A stretch of 21,169 nt of DNA from an uncultured Oscillospiraceae bacterium (GCA_934565415.1 CAKTHQ010000037.1:1-21169); one strand, 5' to 3'; counted from the first letter of the stretch, positions 1-6,727 are shown. Notes: generated by a model not told the origin, from the sequence alone. Numbers and translations are program-made.

Positions 1-147
1 GGACATGGTAATTTGATTCTTTCGCTTGATAATCACAAGTCCCTGCCGTCCATAATAATCCGCATTGACCAGGCAATCATGGCTGTCCCCCTTTGGTCTT
101 CCACAGGAATCTGCGCTCTGTCCAAAATCGTTTTTCTAATCAGCTAC

Positions 148-177
148 ATCATACCATATAGCAGCATTCGTATGCAA
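148..177 (-). promoter_or_regulatory. Weak candidate promoter reading off the left edge
   Basis: On the minus strand TTGCAT (177-172) is followed after 18 bases by TATGAT (153-148). The -10 matches five of six consensus bases and the -35 only the TTG. It would serve the partial frame leaving the window. No functional evidence beyond the spacing. Confidence 0.25.
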
Positions 178-307
178 TGGATTTTTCAAACATAGCAAAT
201 TCGGTCAGCGTCGAAACAGATTTTGTTTCGGGCCGACAGAGAAGCATTTTTCAAATGCGCAGCCAGAACAAAGTTCTGATCCAGGGGGATTGGGGATTTT
301 GCCCCAA

Positions 308-353
308 CAAGCGAATTGCGTCCGGGTTGCACCCGGACACTGCTTGCCGCTTG
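308..353. repeat. Two-tier hairpin downstream of the small minus-strand gene
   Basis: GTCCGGGT (320-327) and ACCCGGAC (331-338) form a perfect 8-bp stem with a 3-base loop. CAAGCG (308-313) and CGCTTG (348-353) form an outer stem. No uridine tract follows on either strand, so it is not a textbook terminator. It lies 17 bases past the stop of the 370-567 gene and could be a 3'-end structure of that mRNA. Confidence 0.45.
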
Positions 354-369
354 AAAATCACGTTGCAAT

Positions 370-567
370 TCAGTCTCTGCTGTCTCCATGGTTTCCACCA
401 AATTCACAGCCGTGGGTGTGACCATGCCCATAATACCACCGACCGTACCGGTAGCCATAGTGGGGCGGGCTGTGGGCGCAGTCGCCGTTGCACTTTCCGG
501 AGGGATTGCGCTTTTTGCCGCCAAACAGCAGACTTGCAAGTCCCAGTGGCTGCCAGAAGCTTGGCAT
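370..567 (-). CDS. Small Gly/His/Tyr-rich protein of unknown function
   Basis: This 65-residue protein begins with a short hydrophobic stretch (residues 1-15, PLGLASLLFGG) followed by KKRNPSGKCNGDC. It then has a dense Tyr/Arg/Trp/His/Gly tail including the strings HYGYRYGRWYYGHGH and HGCEFGGN. That composition is too organised for an antisense shadow, and it resembles small conserved proteins I associate with gut Clostridia, although I know no function. Cys and His could bind a metal (Cys 26, Cys 30 and Cys 53 with four clustered His), which is inference. The overlapping frames are low-complexity and less convincing. No clear ribosome site precedes the ATG at 567. Its promoter side contains the 11-bp inverted repeat at 600-646. 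Confidence 0.5.
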   Translation of the reverse strand: MPSFWQPLGLASLLFGGKKRNPSGKCNGDCAHSPPHYGYRYGRWYYGHGHTHGCEFGGNHGDSRD

Positions 568-599
568 TTACATGAATTACTTTGCGAAAGTTTTTCAGA

Positions 600-646
600 C
601 ATGATGTAATTTATAAAGGGTGGTTTCCACCAAGTATTACATCATG
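600..646. repeat. Nested inverted repeat, candidate operator or cruciform
   Basis: CATGATGTAAT (600-610) and ATTACATCATG (636-646) are perfect 11-bp inverted arms. The 25-base interval between them contains a second perfect palindrome, GGTGG-TTT-CCACC (619-631). The structure sits between a minus-strand gene (370-567) and the plus-strand tnpV (752), where shared regulation is possible. No T-tract follows either side. It could be an operator, a transposon end or a single-strand fold site. The sequence alone does not decide. Confidence 0.55.
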
Positions 647-751
647 ACTGCGGCTCATTTGTGGTGAATGGAAAAACAGTTATGATGAGGGAGGGATGTT
701 TCCGGACCTGATTTGTAGCTGTCAACACACATTCACACAAAGGAGTACGCT

Positions 752-1102
752 ATGGAACTGACTTACAGAAAATGCGGGGATTATTACATCCTGAATCTTA
801 CACTGGGCGAAACGAAGGAATACAACATCGGGAAATATGGCTGGCTGCGGAGGACGTATCTGAAAAAGCGTCGGCCTGCCATGTATAATCTGCTATTGGC
901 CACAGATCGGCTTATGCCCCATCTTGAGGAAGTCGAAACTGCCTGTCAAGAACAGTTGAAGATTATGGAAAAGGCCATGATGGCCCAGGAAGGTGTCACG
1001 GAGGCGTTAAAGGCCGCTGATCAAATGGAATGGGTACGACGGTGTAACTCCATTCGCAGCCGTGCGGAAGAAGTTATTTTGAGAGAATTCGTCTACGAAT
1101 AA
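752..1102 (+). CDS. tnpV: TnpV-family transposon-encoded protein
   Basis: The 116-residue product matches the TnpV family found in mobilisable and conjugative transposons of Clostridia. The N-terminus MELTYRKCGDYYILNLTL, the middle IGKYGWLRRTYLKKRRP and the C-terminal part VTEALKAADQMEWVRRCNSI are the family's usual conserved blocks, and the length is the usual one. The biochemical role of TnpV is not well established. It is a transposon accessory gene, often near integrase or excisionase genes, none of which lies in this window. The ATG at 752 follows AAAGGAG (739-745) with 6 bases between. A possible -10 TATGAT lies at 681-686, with a poor -35. A strong terminator follows at 1112. Preservation of an intact frame beside broken neighbours suggests a transposon remnant or a scattered solo copy. 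Confidence 0.85.
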   Translation: MELTYRKCGDYYILNLTLGETKEYNIGKYGWLRRTYLKKRRPAMYNLLLATDRLMPHLEEVETACQEQLKIMEKAMMAQEGVTEALKAADQMEWVRRCNSIRSRAEEVILREFVYE

Positions 1103-1111
1103 ATGAGGTTG

Positions 1112-1153
1112 GCCCTCACAGTATGCCGCTTGTGGCAGCTGTGAGGGCTTTTT
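1112..1153 (+). terminator. Rho-independent terminator of tnpV
   Basis: GCCCTCACAG (1112-1121) pairs perfectly with CTGTGAGGGC (1139-1148), and an inner TGCC/GGCA stem (1124-1127 with 1134-1137) tightens the loop. TTTTT follows at 1149-1153. It starts 9 bases after the tnpV stop. It also sits just beyond the 3' end of the minus-strand zinc-finger remnant. Confidence 0.85.
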
Positions 1154-1158
1154 GGCTG

Positions 1159-1437
1159 TTATTCCTCGGATTCTTTGCTTTTGACCTGAGATTTATATAC
1201 GTTATACTGATTCTTGCACCTGGGACTGCAAAACTCCGCGTTGGAGCGGTTGCTTAGAAATACCTGCCGACATTGTTTACATAACTTTAGCGGTTTGGCA
1301 TCATCCACCAGCATAAAGCTGAACATCATCTGAATCCCAAGCAGCAGAGAATGGAAATCCCAGAAAAGTGTAGGCTGACCATGAATGTCAAATCAACGCT
1401 GATGGTGATTCGTTGTAGACACCCGTCAAATTGTCGG
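1159..1437 (-). pseudogene. Frameshifted remnant of a zinc-finger (CxxC...CxxxC) protein
   Basis: Read on the minus strand, the frame ending at the TAA at 1161-1159 gives a well-formed C-terminus. It includes TLFWDFHSLLLGIQMMFSF, then LCKQCRQVF and FCSPRCKNQYNVYK. This is a CxxC-x(n)-CxxxC metal-binding pattern reminiscent of CGNR-type zinc fingers. Upstream, this frame meets TGA near 1392, while the adjacent frame carries a plausible continuation, LQRITISVDLTFM. The two join if one G were restored in the ATGGTC at about 1377-1382, giving FM-GQPTLF. I therefore read a single-base deletion plus loss of the 5' part of the gene. The 5' limit is uncertain, because the sequence beyond ~1440 belongs to the next gene's promoter. 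It probably belongs to the same mobile-element debris as tnpV. Confidence 0.6.
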
Positions 1438-1470
1438 GACGGCATCTCTGTAAATCCTGCACTTTGCGGG

Positions 1471-1499
1471 ATGCTGTTTTCTGAAATATTTTGTATAAT
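1471..1499 (+). promoter_or_regulatory. Probable promoter of the 70-residue protein gene
   Basis: TATAAT lies at 1494-1499 in an AT-rich stretch, 34 bases before the ATG at 1534. The hexamer 17 bases upstream (ATGCTG, 1471-1476) is a poor -35, so strength is uncertain. An AGGAGG ribosome site (1520-1525) follows. Confidence 0.5.
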
Positions 1500-1533
1500 A
1501 TTATCAATGAATAAGAAAAAGGAGGTACTCATT

Positions 1534-1746
1534 ATGGCATTTTCTCTCGACAGCAAGGTAAAGGACATTCTGAAGAATCCGGCGGCGGCAGCCGTGCTGG
1601 ACAAGTACAGCCCCGATGCTTCCAAGAACCCACAGATGAAGCTCGTCGGCGGTCTGACGCTGCGCAAACTCGCCAGCTTCCCGCAGTCGGCGTTCCTCAA
1701 GCCCCATCTGGAGGAACTGGACAAGGAGCTTCAGGCAATCGAGTAA
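1534..1746 (+). CDS. Small helical protein of unknown function
   Basis: This 70-residue protein begins MAFSLDSKVKDIL and contains the segments NPAAAAVLDKY, NPQMKLVGGLTLRKL and FPQ, followed by a charged C-terminal helix (LEELDKELQAI). It has no signal peptide or membrane segment. I associate this module with small helical domains seen alone or at the C-terminus of hydrolases and oxidoreductases in gut Firmicutes, but I know of no assigned function. The ATG follows a strong AGGAGG with 8 bases between, which rules out the longer in-frame start upstream. A perfect 13-bp terminator hairpin separates it from the SDR gene at 1813. The SDR has no obvious promoter of its own, so the two may be co-expressed by partial readthrough. 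Confidence 0.75.
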   Translation: MAFSLDSKVKDILKNPAAAAVLDKYSPDASKNPQMKLVGGLTLRKLASFPQSAFLKPHLEELDKELQAIE

Positions 1747-1757
1747 TTACCGAAGCC

Positions 1758-1787
1758 AAAAAGGAGCCTGACCACAGGCTCCTTTTT
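1758..1787 (+). terminator. Strong terminator or attenuator before the first SDR
   Basis: AAAAAGGAGCCTG (1758-1770) and CAGGCTCCTTTTT (1775-1787) form a perfect 13-bp stem with loop ACCA and a T5 tail. It lies 11 bases after the stop at 1746 and 25 bases before the ATG at 1813. That leaves no room for an ordinary promoter, so the downstream SDR probably depends on readthrough. Confidence 0.85.
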
Positions 1788-1812
1788 GTATGCTGCATGA
1801 AAGGAAAACAAT

Positions 1813-2682
1813 ATGGATCTGAAAAACCTGTTTGGATATGAGGGAAAAACGGTTGTCGTTTCCGGAGCATACTCCGGCATGGGACTGGCTGCGGCACGGC
1901 TGCTGCAGGAGCTCGGGGCAAACGTTTATACGATCTGCCGCCGCAACGGGCGGCACAGTAAGCTGGATTTTCCAGTCGCAGGCGAGCTGTACGCCGACTT
2001 CGGCGTCAAGGCGGATCTGGATGCGCTTGCAGATGCGCTGCCGGAAACGATCGACGCCATGTTCCTCTGCCACGGTATCGCGCTGAAAGCGGATGCCTCC
2101 AATGCGCTGGAGGTGCAGAAGGTCAATTTCCTCGGTCACAAATATCTGCTGGAAAAGACGCTGCCAAAAATTGCGGAGAACGGCTCTGTCAATATCATCG
2201 CCTCGACCGGCGGCTTTGGCTGGCAGGATGCCTTTGCAGACTGCGCAGCAGTCGTAAATGCCCCGAGCTATGAGGCTGCGCTCGACTGGTATGCCGCGCA
2301 CCCTGATGTCATTCAGAACGGCTATGTCTTCTCCAAGCAGTGCCTGTGCACGTATGTCAAAATGAAAGTCCACGCGCCGGAATACATCGACCGCAAAATT
2401 CGCCTGAATGCCATCAATCCCGGCAATACGATCACGGGACTGACCGATGAGTTTAACCGGAACACCTCGCCAAACGGCGACGCAGCCGAGGGAAAGGCCG
2501 TCATTGAGGCGATTTTTCTGGACAGCTGGAACGGTCGCTGGGCAACCGCGGAGGAAATGGGCTATCCTCTGGTCGCCATCGGCAGTCAGATCTTCTCTTA
2601 TATGAGTGGTCAGATCATTTATTTTGACTACGGCATGAGCAGCGTCTGGGAAACGGACGCTCTGGACGCAGCGTCCAACTAA
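1813..2682 (+). CDS. Short-chain dehydrogenase, 3alpha-HSD-like subgroup
   Basis: This 289-residue SDR should reduce or oxidise a hydroxyl/keto group using NAD(P)H in the cytosol. The cofactor loop is SGAYSGMG (about residues 17-24), a variant of TGxxxGxG. The catalytic Ser lies in IIASTGGFGWQ. The active-site YVFSK supplies Tyr and Lys, and the INPGNTITGL segment follows. About 40 residues separate the Ser and the Tyr, where a typical SDR has about 13. Together with the short acidic central part this resembles the Comamonas 3alpha-hydroxysteroid dehydrogenase/carbonyl reductase subgroup. Substrate cannot be read from sequence. The ATG at 1813 follows a modest AAAGGA site. The gene converges on the minus-strand SDR operon and shares its terminator, and its partner is probably the 70-residue gene upstream. 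Confidence 0.85.
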   Translation: MDLKNLFGYEGKTVVVSGAYSGMGLAAARLLQELGANVYTICRRNGRHSKLDFPVAGELYADFGVKADLDALADALPETIDAMFLCHGIALKADASNALEVQKVNFLGHKYLLEKTLPKIAENGSVNIIASTGGFGWQDAFADCAAVVNAPSYEAALDWYAAHPDVIQNGYVFSKQCLCTYVKMKVHAPEYIDRKIRLNAINPGNTITGLTDEFNRNTSPNGDAAEGKAVIEAIFLDSWNGRWATAEEMGYPLVAIGSQIFSYMSGQIIYFDYGMSSVWETDALDAASN

Positions 2683-2703
2683 ATTTGCCTGCTTCATCCC
2701 TTC

Positions 2704-2741
2704 AAAATGGGCGACTCTCCGAATGGAGCGCCGCCCGTTTT
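2704..2741. terminator. Bidirectional terminator between convergent SDR genes
   Basis: AAAATGGGCG (2704-2713) pairs with CGCCCGTTTT (2732-2741) with one G:T wobble, and CTCC-GAAT-GGAG (2717-2728) caps it. A/T tracts on both flanks suit termination in both directions. It ends the plus-strand SDR (stop at 2682) and the minus-strand operon (stop at 2751). Confidence 0.85.
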
Positions 2742-2750
2742 ATGTGCCTG

Positions 2751-3590
2751 TCAAATCTGCGGGACAAAAACCCCGGCGTTCTGACCGCCGTCGGCGAGAA
2801 TGTCCACGCCGTTGATGTATCCGGCCCCGGACGAGCAGAGGAACGCCGTCAGCGCGCCCATCTCATACGGATGCCCCCAGCGCCCGGCGGGGATCAGCTC
2901 CAGCTGATTTTCCGCCGTTTCCGGCTGATTGTCGATGAGTTTCTGGTGCATGGGTGTGAGATAGCAGCCGGGCGAGATGGACAGAATGCGGCAGTGCTTT
3001 TCTGCAAACCGGGAAACATTTTTCTGCGTGAAGTAGATCACGAATTTCTTGGACATGGCGTAGGCCAGCCCCGCGCGGAAGAACTCGCCCTCCTCGTCCT
3101 CCGCTTCTCCCGCCAGCGTGAGCATCTGGTCAAAGAAATTCGGCTCATTCCATGCTTCAAACGCCTGCGTCCATTCGTCCGTCTGCGGCATGGTGTAGGC
3201 GGCGACGGAGGAGAAATTGATCATCACGCCGCCCTCGGCCAGCACCGGATAGAACGCCTCGACCATATTGACTGTGCCGACCGCGTTGATGCGGATGATA
3301 TTTTCTGTTACTGTGTCACTTGGCGATACGCCGGAGGTGTGGATGACCTGCGTCACGTCACCGAGGGAAGCGGCAAATTCCGCCAGCGTCTGCACCTGCG
3401 TGCGATCCGCGATGTCCGTTTTGCAGCAGAAGCTCTCCACGCCAAGCTCGTCCAGTTCCGCTTTGGCCGCCTCCATTTTTGCAAGATTGCGTCCTGCCAG
3501 CACGATCGCGGACGTCTTTCCGAGTTCCTTGCAGATCGCCTTTCCCATGCCGCCGTGACCGCCCGTCACGACTGTAATTGCTTTTTTCAT
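2751..3590 (-). CDS. Short-chain dehydrogenase (last gene of the minus operon)
   Basis: This 279-residue SDR has the cofactor loop TGGHGGMG (residues 9-16), the NAG-equivalent region HTSGVS, the catalytic Ser in INFSSVAAYTM, and YAMSK as the active-site Tyr/Lys. ISPGCYLTPMH follows, and the C-terminus is LADGGQNAG. As in the 1813 SDR, a long insertion (about 40 residues, rich in Asp/Glu/Trp) lies between the catalytic Ser and Tyr, suggesting both belong to the same subgroup and may act on related substrates. The start at 3590 follows GGAGG (complement of 3598-3602). It is separated from the upstream SDR by 77 bases carrying an 11-bp hairpin, so its level may differ from the rest of the operon. 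Substrate unknown. Confidence 0.85.
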   Translation of the reverse strand: MKKAITVVTGGHGGMGKAICKELGKTSAIVLAGRNLAKMEAAKAELDELGVESFCCKTDIADRTQVQTLAEFAASLGDVTQVIHTSGVSPSDTVTENIIRINAVGTVNMVEAFYPVLAEGGVMINFSSVAAYTMPQTDEWTQAFEAWNEPNFFDQMLTLAGEAEDEEGEFFRAGLAYAMSKKFVIYFTQKNVSRFAEKHCRILSISPGCYLTPMHQKLIDNQPETAENQLELIPAGRWGHPYEMGALTAFLCSSGAGYINGVDILADGGQNAGVFVPQI

Positions 3591-3618
3591 AGTTGTCCTC
3601 CATGATCCTGATATGGCG

Positions 3619-3643
3619 CAGGCGGCTCTGAAAGAGCCGCCTG
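3619..3643 (-). repeat. Intercistronic hairpin between two SDR genes
   Basis: CAGGCGGCTCT (3619-3629) and AGAGCCGCCTG (3633-3643) form a perfect 11-bp GC-rich stem with a 3-base loop. On the operon strand no T-tract follows, so it is not a standard terminator. It may stabilise or process the mRNA, or partly attenuate expression of the last SDR. Confidence 0.6.
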
Positions 3644-3667
3644 TGCTGTGCTTTTATTGATATTCTC

Positions 3668-4429
3668 TTAGAAGCAGGTCCAGCCGCCGTCGCATTTGAG
3701 TTCTTCGCCGTTCACATAGCGGGACTGGTCGCTGGCAAGGAACAAAATCGCGTCTGCCAAGTCCTCCGGCATGGCCAACTCGCCGGAGAAGTCCAGCAGC
3801 TTGCTGGTCCTGCCGAAGCCGAACTCGTCGGCGGGCGGCATGACCAGCGGAATATCGGTCACGACGCCGCCGGGCGAGAGCGCGTTGCAGCGGATGCCCT
3901 CCTCCATGTACATGAACGCCGTGTTCTTCGTCGCCGCCAGCACCGCGCCCTTGCTCGCGCAGTAGGCCGCGCCCGCGGTCTGGTGCGTTGCGCCGACGGA
4001 GCAGATGTTGACGATTACACCGCCGTCGCCCTGTGCCAGATACTGTTTGCATTCCTCGCGCAGGCCGTACATCAGGCCGAACGTATTGATGCGGAATGTC
4101 TTTTCCAGCATTTCGTCGGACATATCGGCGATGGCCGTGTTGTCGTCCATCACGCCTGCGCAGTTGACGGCAACGTCCAGCTTTCCAAACGTCTCGACTG
4201 CCTTTTTCACCATGCCCACGGCTGCCGCCGGGTCGCCGACGTCGCCCGCGTACCAGACAAGTTTGCCGGGCAGTTCTTTGCATTCCTCCGCCAATTCCTT
4301 CAGCCGTTCTTCGCGGCGGGCGACCGCCACGACCTTCGCGCCCTCGCGGCAGAACAGCTCCGCCGTGGCGCGCCCGATCCCGGCGGAAGCGCCGGTCACG
4401 ATGCAGACTTTACCATCTAATCTTCCCAT
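3668..4429 (-). CDS. Short-chain dehydrogenase, classical FabG-like
   Basis: This 253-residue classical SDR has TGASAGIG (residues 13-20), NCAG in the fourth strand, the catalytic Ser in NICSVGA, YCASK, LSPGGVVTD, and the C-terminal YVNGEELKCDGG. It has the normal Ser-Tyr spacing, unlike the other two SDRs of the locus. ARREER after the second strand suggests NADP(H) preference through Arg residues, which is inference. The ATG at 4429 follows AGGAGG (complement of 4435-4440), and that site touches the stop codon of the upstream GcvT-like gene 10 bases away, so the two are probably translationally coupled. It is likely an NAD(P)-dependent oxidoreductase of the same pathway, with substrate unknown. 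Confidence 0.88.
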   Translation of the reverse strand: MGRLDGKVCIVTGASAGIGRATAELFCREGAKVVAVARREERLKELAEECKELPGKLVWYAGDVGDPAAAVGMVKKAVETFGKLDVAVNCAGVMDDNTAIADMSDEMLEKTFRINTFGLMYGLREECKQYLAQGDGGVIVNICSVGATHQTAGAAYCASKGAVLAATKNTAFMYMEEGIRCNALSPGGVVTDIPLVMPPADEFGFGRTSKLLDFSGELAMPEDLADAILFLASDQSRYVNGEELKCDGGWTCF

Positions 4430-4439
4430 AATGTCCTCC

Positions 4440-5429
4440 TCAGCAGAAAACCTTGTTTACGACAACAGCGGGCGAATCGTTGCAGCCGACGGTCAGCTCC
4501 GCGCCGTCGGGCACGTCCGCGCAGACGGTGGCGAAGCCAATGTTCTTGTCCACGGTATAGCCGTAGATGGTCTGCGCGCAGCGGCCGACCTCGACGCCGT
4601 ACCAGTACACACGCTCCCAAATGGAGATATCCTCCGTCGATTCGCGGGAAAATTCCAGACCGACCATACGGTATTTCGGGTGCTCTTTCCGTGCCAGCGC
4701 CGCTTCTTTGCCGATAAAGTCCTTGTCGGCGGCGACCGCCCAGCCGAGACCGCACTCATACGGGCTTAAATGCTTGAAGTCCTGCTTCAGCGGGAAGCCC
4801 TTTTCCATCGGAACGGAGCGGACGTAAACCTCGAGCGTCTGAAGCTTGCGGCCGCCGACTGCCTCGACGCCCTTGAGGGCGAGGTCGTGAACCTCTGCGC
4901 TCTTATCGAAGGCGGAATAAATTTCATAGCCGTTTTCGCCGGTAAAACCGGAGCGGTGGATGTAAACGGGAATATCGCCGAGCTTGCGCTCACAGATACC
5001 GAAGCGCTTCAGCTCGTCCACTGGCTCGTCCAGCATGGTGTTCATTGCCTTGACGCTTTCGGGGCCTTGCACAGCGTACATATCCCAGTCATACGTAATG
5101 ATTTTTGCATGAACGTCCGCACCGCCCTTGTGTTTTTCAATCCACGGCAGCAGACGCGGGCCGTAGAGGTCGGAGACCCAGTACAGACCGTCGGCCATGT
5201 GCATGACGATCACATCGTCAATGATCTCGCCGTTTTCGTCCAGCGAGGCGGTGTATTTCGAGCGCCCGACGGCGACCTTGGAAATGTCGCTGATATAAAT
5301 TTTTTGCAGGACTTCCAGTGCGTCCTTGCCGGTGATCTCCACCAGATCATGCGTCCAGCGGTAGAAGCCTACGCCCTTGCGGATGGCCTCGGCGTCGGCG
5401 CGTGCGACTTTATCTTCTCTGAATAACAT
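4440..5429 (-). CDS. GcvT/aminomethyltransferase-fold protein, possible folate-dependent demethylase
   Basis: The 329-residue product has the glycine-cleavage T-protein architecture. The N-terminal folate-binding domain begins FYRWTHDLVEITGKDALEVLQ (about 22-42), and the T-protein-like GEIIDDVIV (67-75) carries the Asp expected to act on the C1 donor. GFTGENGYEIY lies at 161-171, and RSVPMEKGFPL (204-214) occupies the position of the conserved R-x-E-x-G. A C-terminal GCV_T_C-like barrel (about 245-325) follows. Relatives of this fold include T-protein, sarcosine/dimethylglycine enzymes, DmdA and LigM, all of which pass a methyl or methylene group to tetrahydrofolate. No gcvH, gcvP or lpd is nearby, so a glycine-cleavage role is unlikely. 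I infer a demethylase or a folate-independent relative. The start at 5429 follows AGGAGG (complement of 5439-5444), 14 bases past the upstream stop. Confidence 0.8.
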   Translation of the reverse strand: MLFREDKVARADAEAIRKGVGFYRWTHDLVEITGKDALEVLQKIYISDISKVAVGRSKYTASLDENGEIIDDVIVMHMADGLYWVSDLYGPRLLPWIEKHKGGADVHAKIITYDWDMYAVQGPESVKAMNTMLDEPVDELKRFGICERKLGDIPVYIHRSGFTGENGYEIYSAFDKSAEVHDLALKGVEAVGGRKLQTLEVYVRSVPMEKGFPLKQDFKHLSPYECGLGWAVAADKDFIGKEAALARKEHPKYRMVGLEFSRESTEDISIWERVYWYGVEVGRCAQTIYGYTVDKNIGFATVCADVPDGAELTVGCNDSPAVVVNKVFC

Positions 5430-5443
5430 CTTTCGGCACCTCC

Positions 5444-6664
5444 TTACAGCATCCGCAGGTCTTCCTTGCGGATGACCTTGATGTACATGTCTTCCTCGTC
5501 GCGGTCCTCGATGACGCAGGACCATTCGGGGCTGACGAGCGTTTTCGCCGCGCCGTTCCACTGCGCCTCATACGCATCGACCAACTCGTCCAGCGGGGCC
5601 ATCTCGTAGCGGGCCGTGAAGTCCTCCGATTTGACCTTGATCCATGTCTCGTCCTTCGTCCAGCGCACCATCTCATACGGCACCTGCTGCACATCGAGCA
5701 TATAGCGGATGTAGCCTCCGAGAATTCTGCCGTCGTTTTCGTCCATCTCATGCGGCACGCCCAGGTAGCTACGCAGGCCCTCCTTTGCGAAGGGATCGAT
5801 GAACTGGTTTTTGCCCGCCGTGGCAAAGACGATGCGGAACACGCGCATAAACTCGTCCTCGTCGGGTGCCATATCCTTGATGGCCATCATCGGGAACTGG
5901 ATGGACCAGACCCAGCCCATCTGTGCGACCCAGTGATAAGCCTTTTCCAGCGATGTTTCCTCGCCGAAATTCTGCGTATACTGGCCGTTGCGCAGGCACT
6001 GGCCTTCCTTGACCATGCGCTCACGCGGGGTATCGTGGATGGGGTCAACGGGCTGCTGCATGTGATCGAGCCAGCCCTGCTTGGGCAGATTGTAAACATC
6101 GCGGCGCTCCGCAACGACGCGGCAGTGCTTGTTGCCACAGCCACGAGCCTGACACATATTGAGCGCGACCTCGTTTTCCGTGCCGTTGGAGGACGCAAGG
6201 TCAAAGTTCGCCGTGAACATACTGGTCGTCATGTTGCAAAGCTCGCTGCCAACGATGTCCCATGGGCAGGTATCCAGCTCCTTTTCCACGCGGTTGCGCG
6301 TGAACTGCACGACGCGGCCGGCCATGTTCTCCCACTCGTCGCCGGAGTCGCCGGTGATGCCGCCTAACCAGCTAGATTTTTCGCACAGTTCCGGGATGTT
6401 GAAGGCTTCATAGAGCGAAGCGTTGACATAGTCCTTCTGTTCCTCCGGGGTTCCCGCGACGGCCATATTCATCATGTTGGCGATGTCGCAGATGGCTTCT
6501 GTGCGTTTTTCCCAGCTTGGCTCGAAAATCCGCATGACCTGGAAAAGGTTGGCGGTCATGGCGGCGATCTGGCGGTTCAGCTGCCGGTAGGCTTCCTCCT
6601 CTGTGATGAGCTTGCCCCACGCGGTCGCGAAGCATTTCCTGGAATCCAGTTTTTCTTTCAGCAT
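5444..6664 (-). CDS. Uncharacterised Cys-rich cytosolic protein, perhaps ATC-hydrolase-like
   Basis: This 406-residue protein is the first gene of the operon. It has no signal peptide or membrane span. The most distinctive part is residues 133-188: CPWDIVGSELC, then a Cys cluster at 171, 176 and 181 within CQARGCGNKHCR. The layout of a Cys, acidic residues and a terminal Cys-containing strand faintly resembles L-2-amino-thiazoline-4-carboxylate (ATC) hydrolase-like proteins, and a metal or cofactor site formed by the three Cys is also possible. The second half (about 215-406) may be a diverged repeat of the first, without the Cys cluster. I do not recognise a specific family and assign no reaction. 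It is always-first, tightly coupled to the GcvT-like gene (14 bases), so the two may form a complex. The ATG at 6664 follows AGGAGG (complement of 6671-6676). Confidence 0.7.
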   Translation of the reverse strand: MLKEKLDSRKCFATAWGKLITEEEAYRQLNRQIAAMTANLFQVMRIFEPSWEKRTEAICDIANMMNMAVAGTPEEQKDYVNASLYEAFNIPELCEKSSWLGGITGDSGDEWENMAGRVVQFTRNRVEKELDTCPWDIVGSELCNMTTSMFTANFDLASSNGTENEVALNMCQARGCGNKHCRVVAERRDVYNLPKQGWLDHMQQPVDPIHDTPRERMVKEGQCLRNGQYTQNFGEETSLEKAYHWVAQMGWVWSIQFPMMAIKDMAPDEDEFMRVFRIVFATAGKNQFIDPFAKEGLRSYLGVPHEMDENDGRILGGYIRYMLDVQQVPYEMVRWTKDETWIKVKSEDFTARYEMAPLDELVDAYEAQWNGAAKTLVSPEWSCVIEDRDEEDMYIKVIRKEDLRML

Positions 6665-6698
6665 GGTATTCCTCCTATTTTGTTTTTACGATACATCT

Positions 6699-6727
6699 AT
6701 TATAAGCCGCTGGGCACACAGCGAAAA
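6699..6727 (-). promoter_or_regulatory. Candidate promoter of the four-gene minus operon
   Basis: On the minus strand TATAAT lies at 6704-6699, 34 bases before the ATG at 6664. The hexamer 17 bases upstream (TTTTCG, 6727-6722) is a poor -35, which fits a promoter needing an activator such as the divergent PucR-type regulator. Confidence 0.5.

Larger units (their letters stand above)
1..369. other. Accessory left edge without a confident gene
   Basis: I find no complete gene here. On the minus strand an open frame of about 45 codons runs off the window at base 1, and its last visible residues read VIIKRKNQITMS. The KRKNQIT string resembles the start of the AbrB/SpoVT DNA-binding fold, but too little is visible to assign it. 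In another minus frame, a 15-codon ORF (ATG near 90) follows a GGGGG-type ribosome site and stops with a TGA that overlaps a GTG opening the KRKNQIT frame, which could be translational coupling. The stretch 180-369 holds hairpins and no convincing coding frame. Its neighbours (tnpV and a broken zinc-finger gene) suggest mobile-element debris. Confidence 0.3.

Noticed and set aside
186..602. 138-residue minus-strand frame overlapping the small Gly/His-rich gene
   Set aside because: Composition is low-complexity Ala/Thr with no recognisable motif, and the alternative frame at 370-567 is far more protein-like.
1747..2697. 316-residue frame antisense to the first SDR
   Set aside because: The plus-strand SDR has complete catalytic motifs, so this is its GC-driven shadow.
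2685..3605. 306-residue plus-strand frame across the second SDR
   Set aside because: Antisense to a motif-complete SDR; no ribosome site and no recognisable family.
4440..5429. True glycine-cleavage T-protein (gcvT)
   Set aside because: No gcvH, gcvP or lpd nearby, and the gene is embedded with SDRs and an unknown protein; the fold is kept but not that role.
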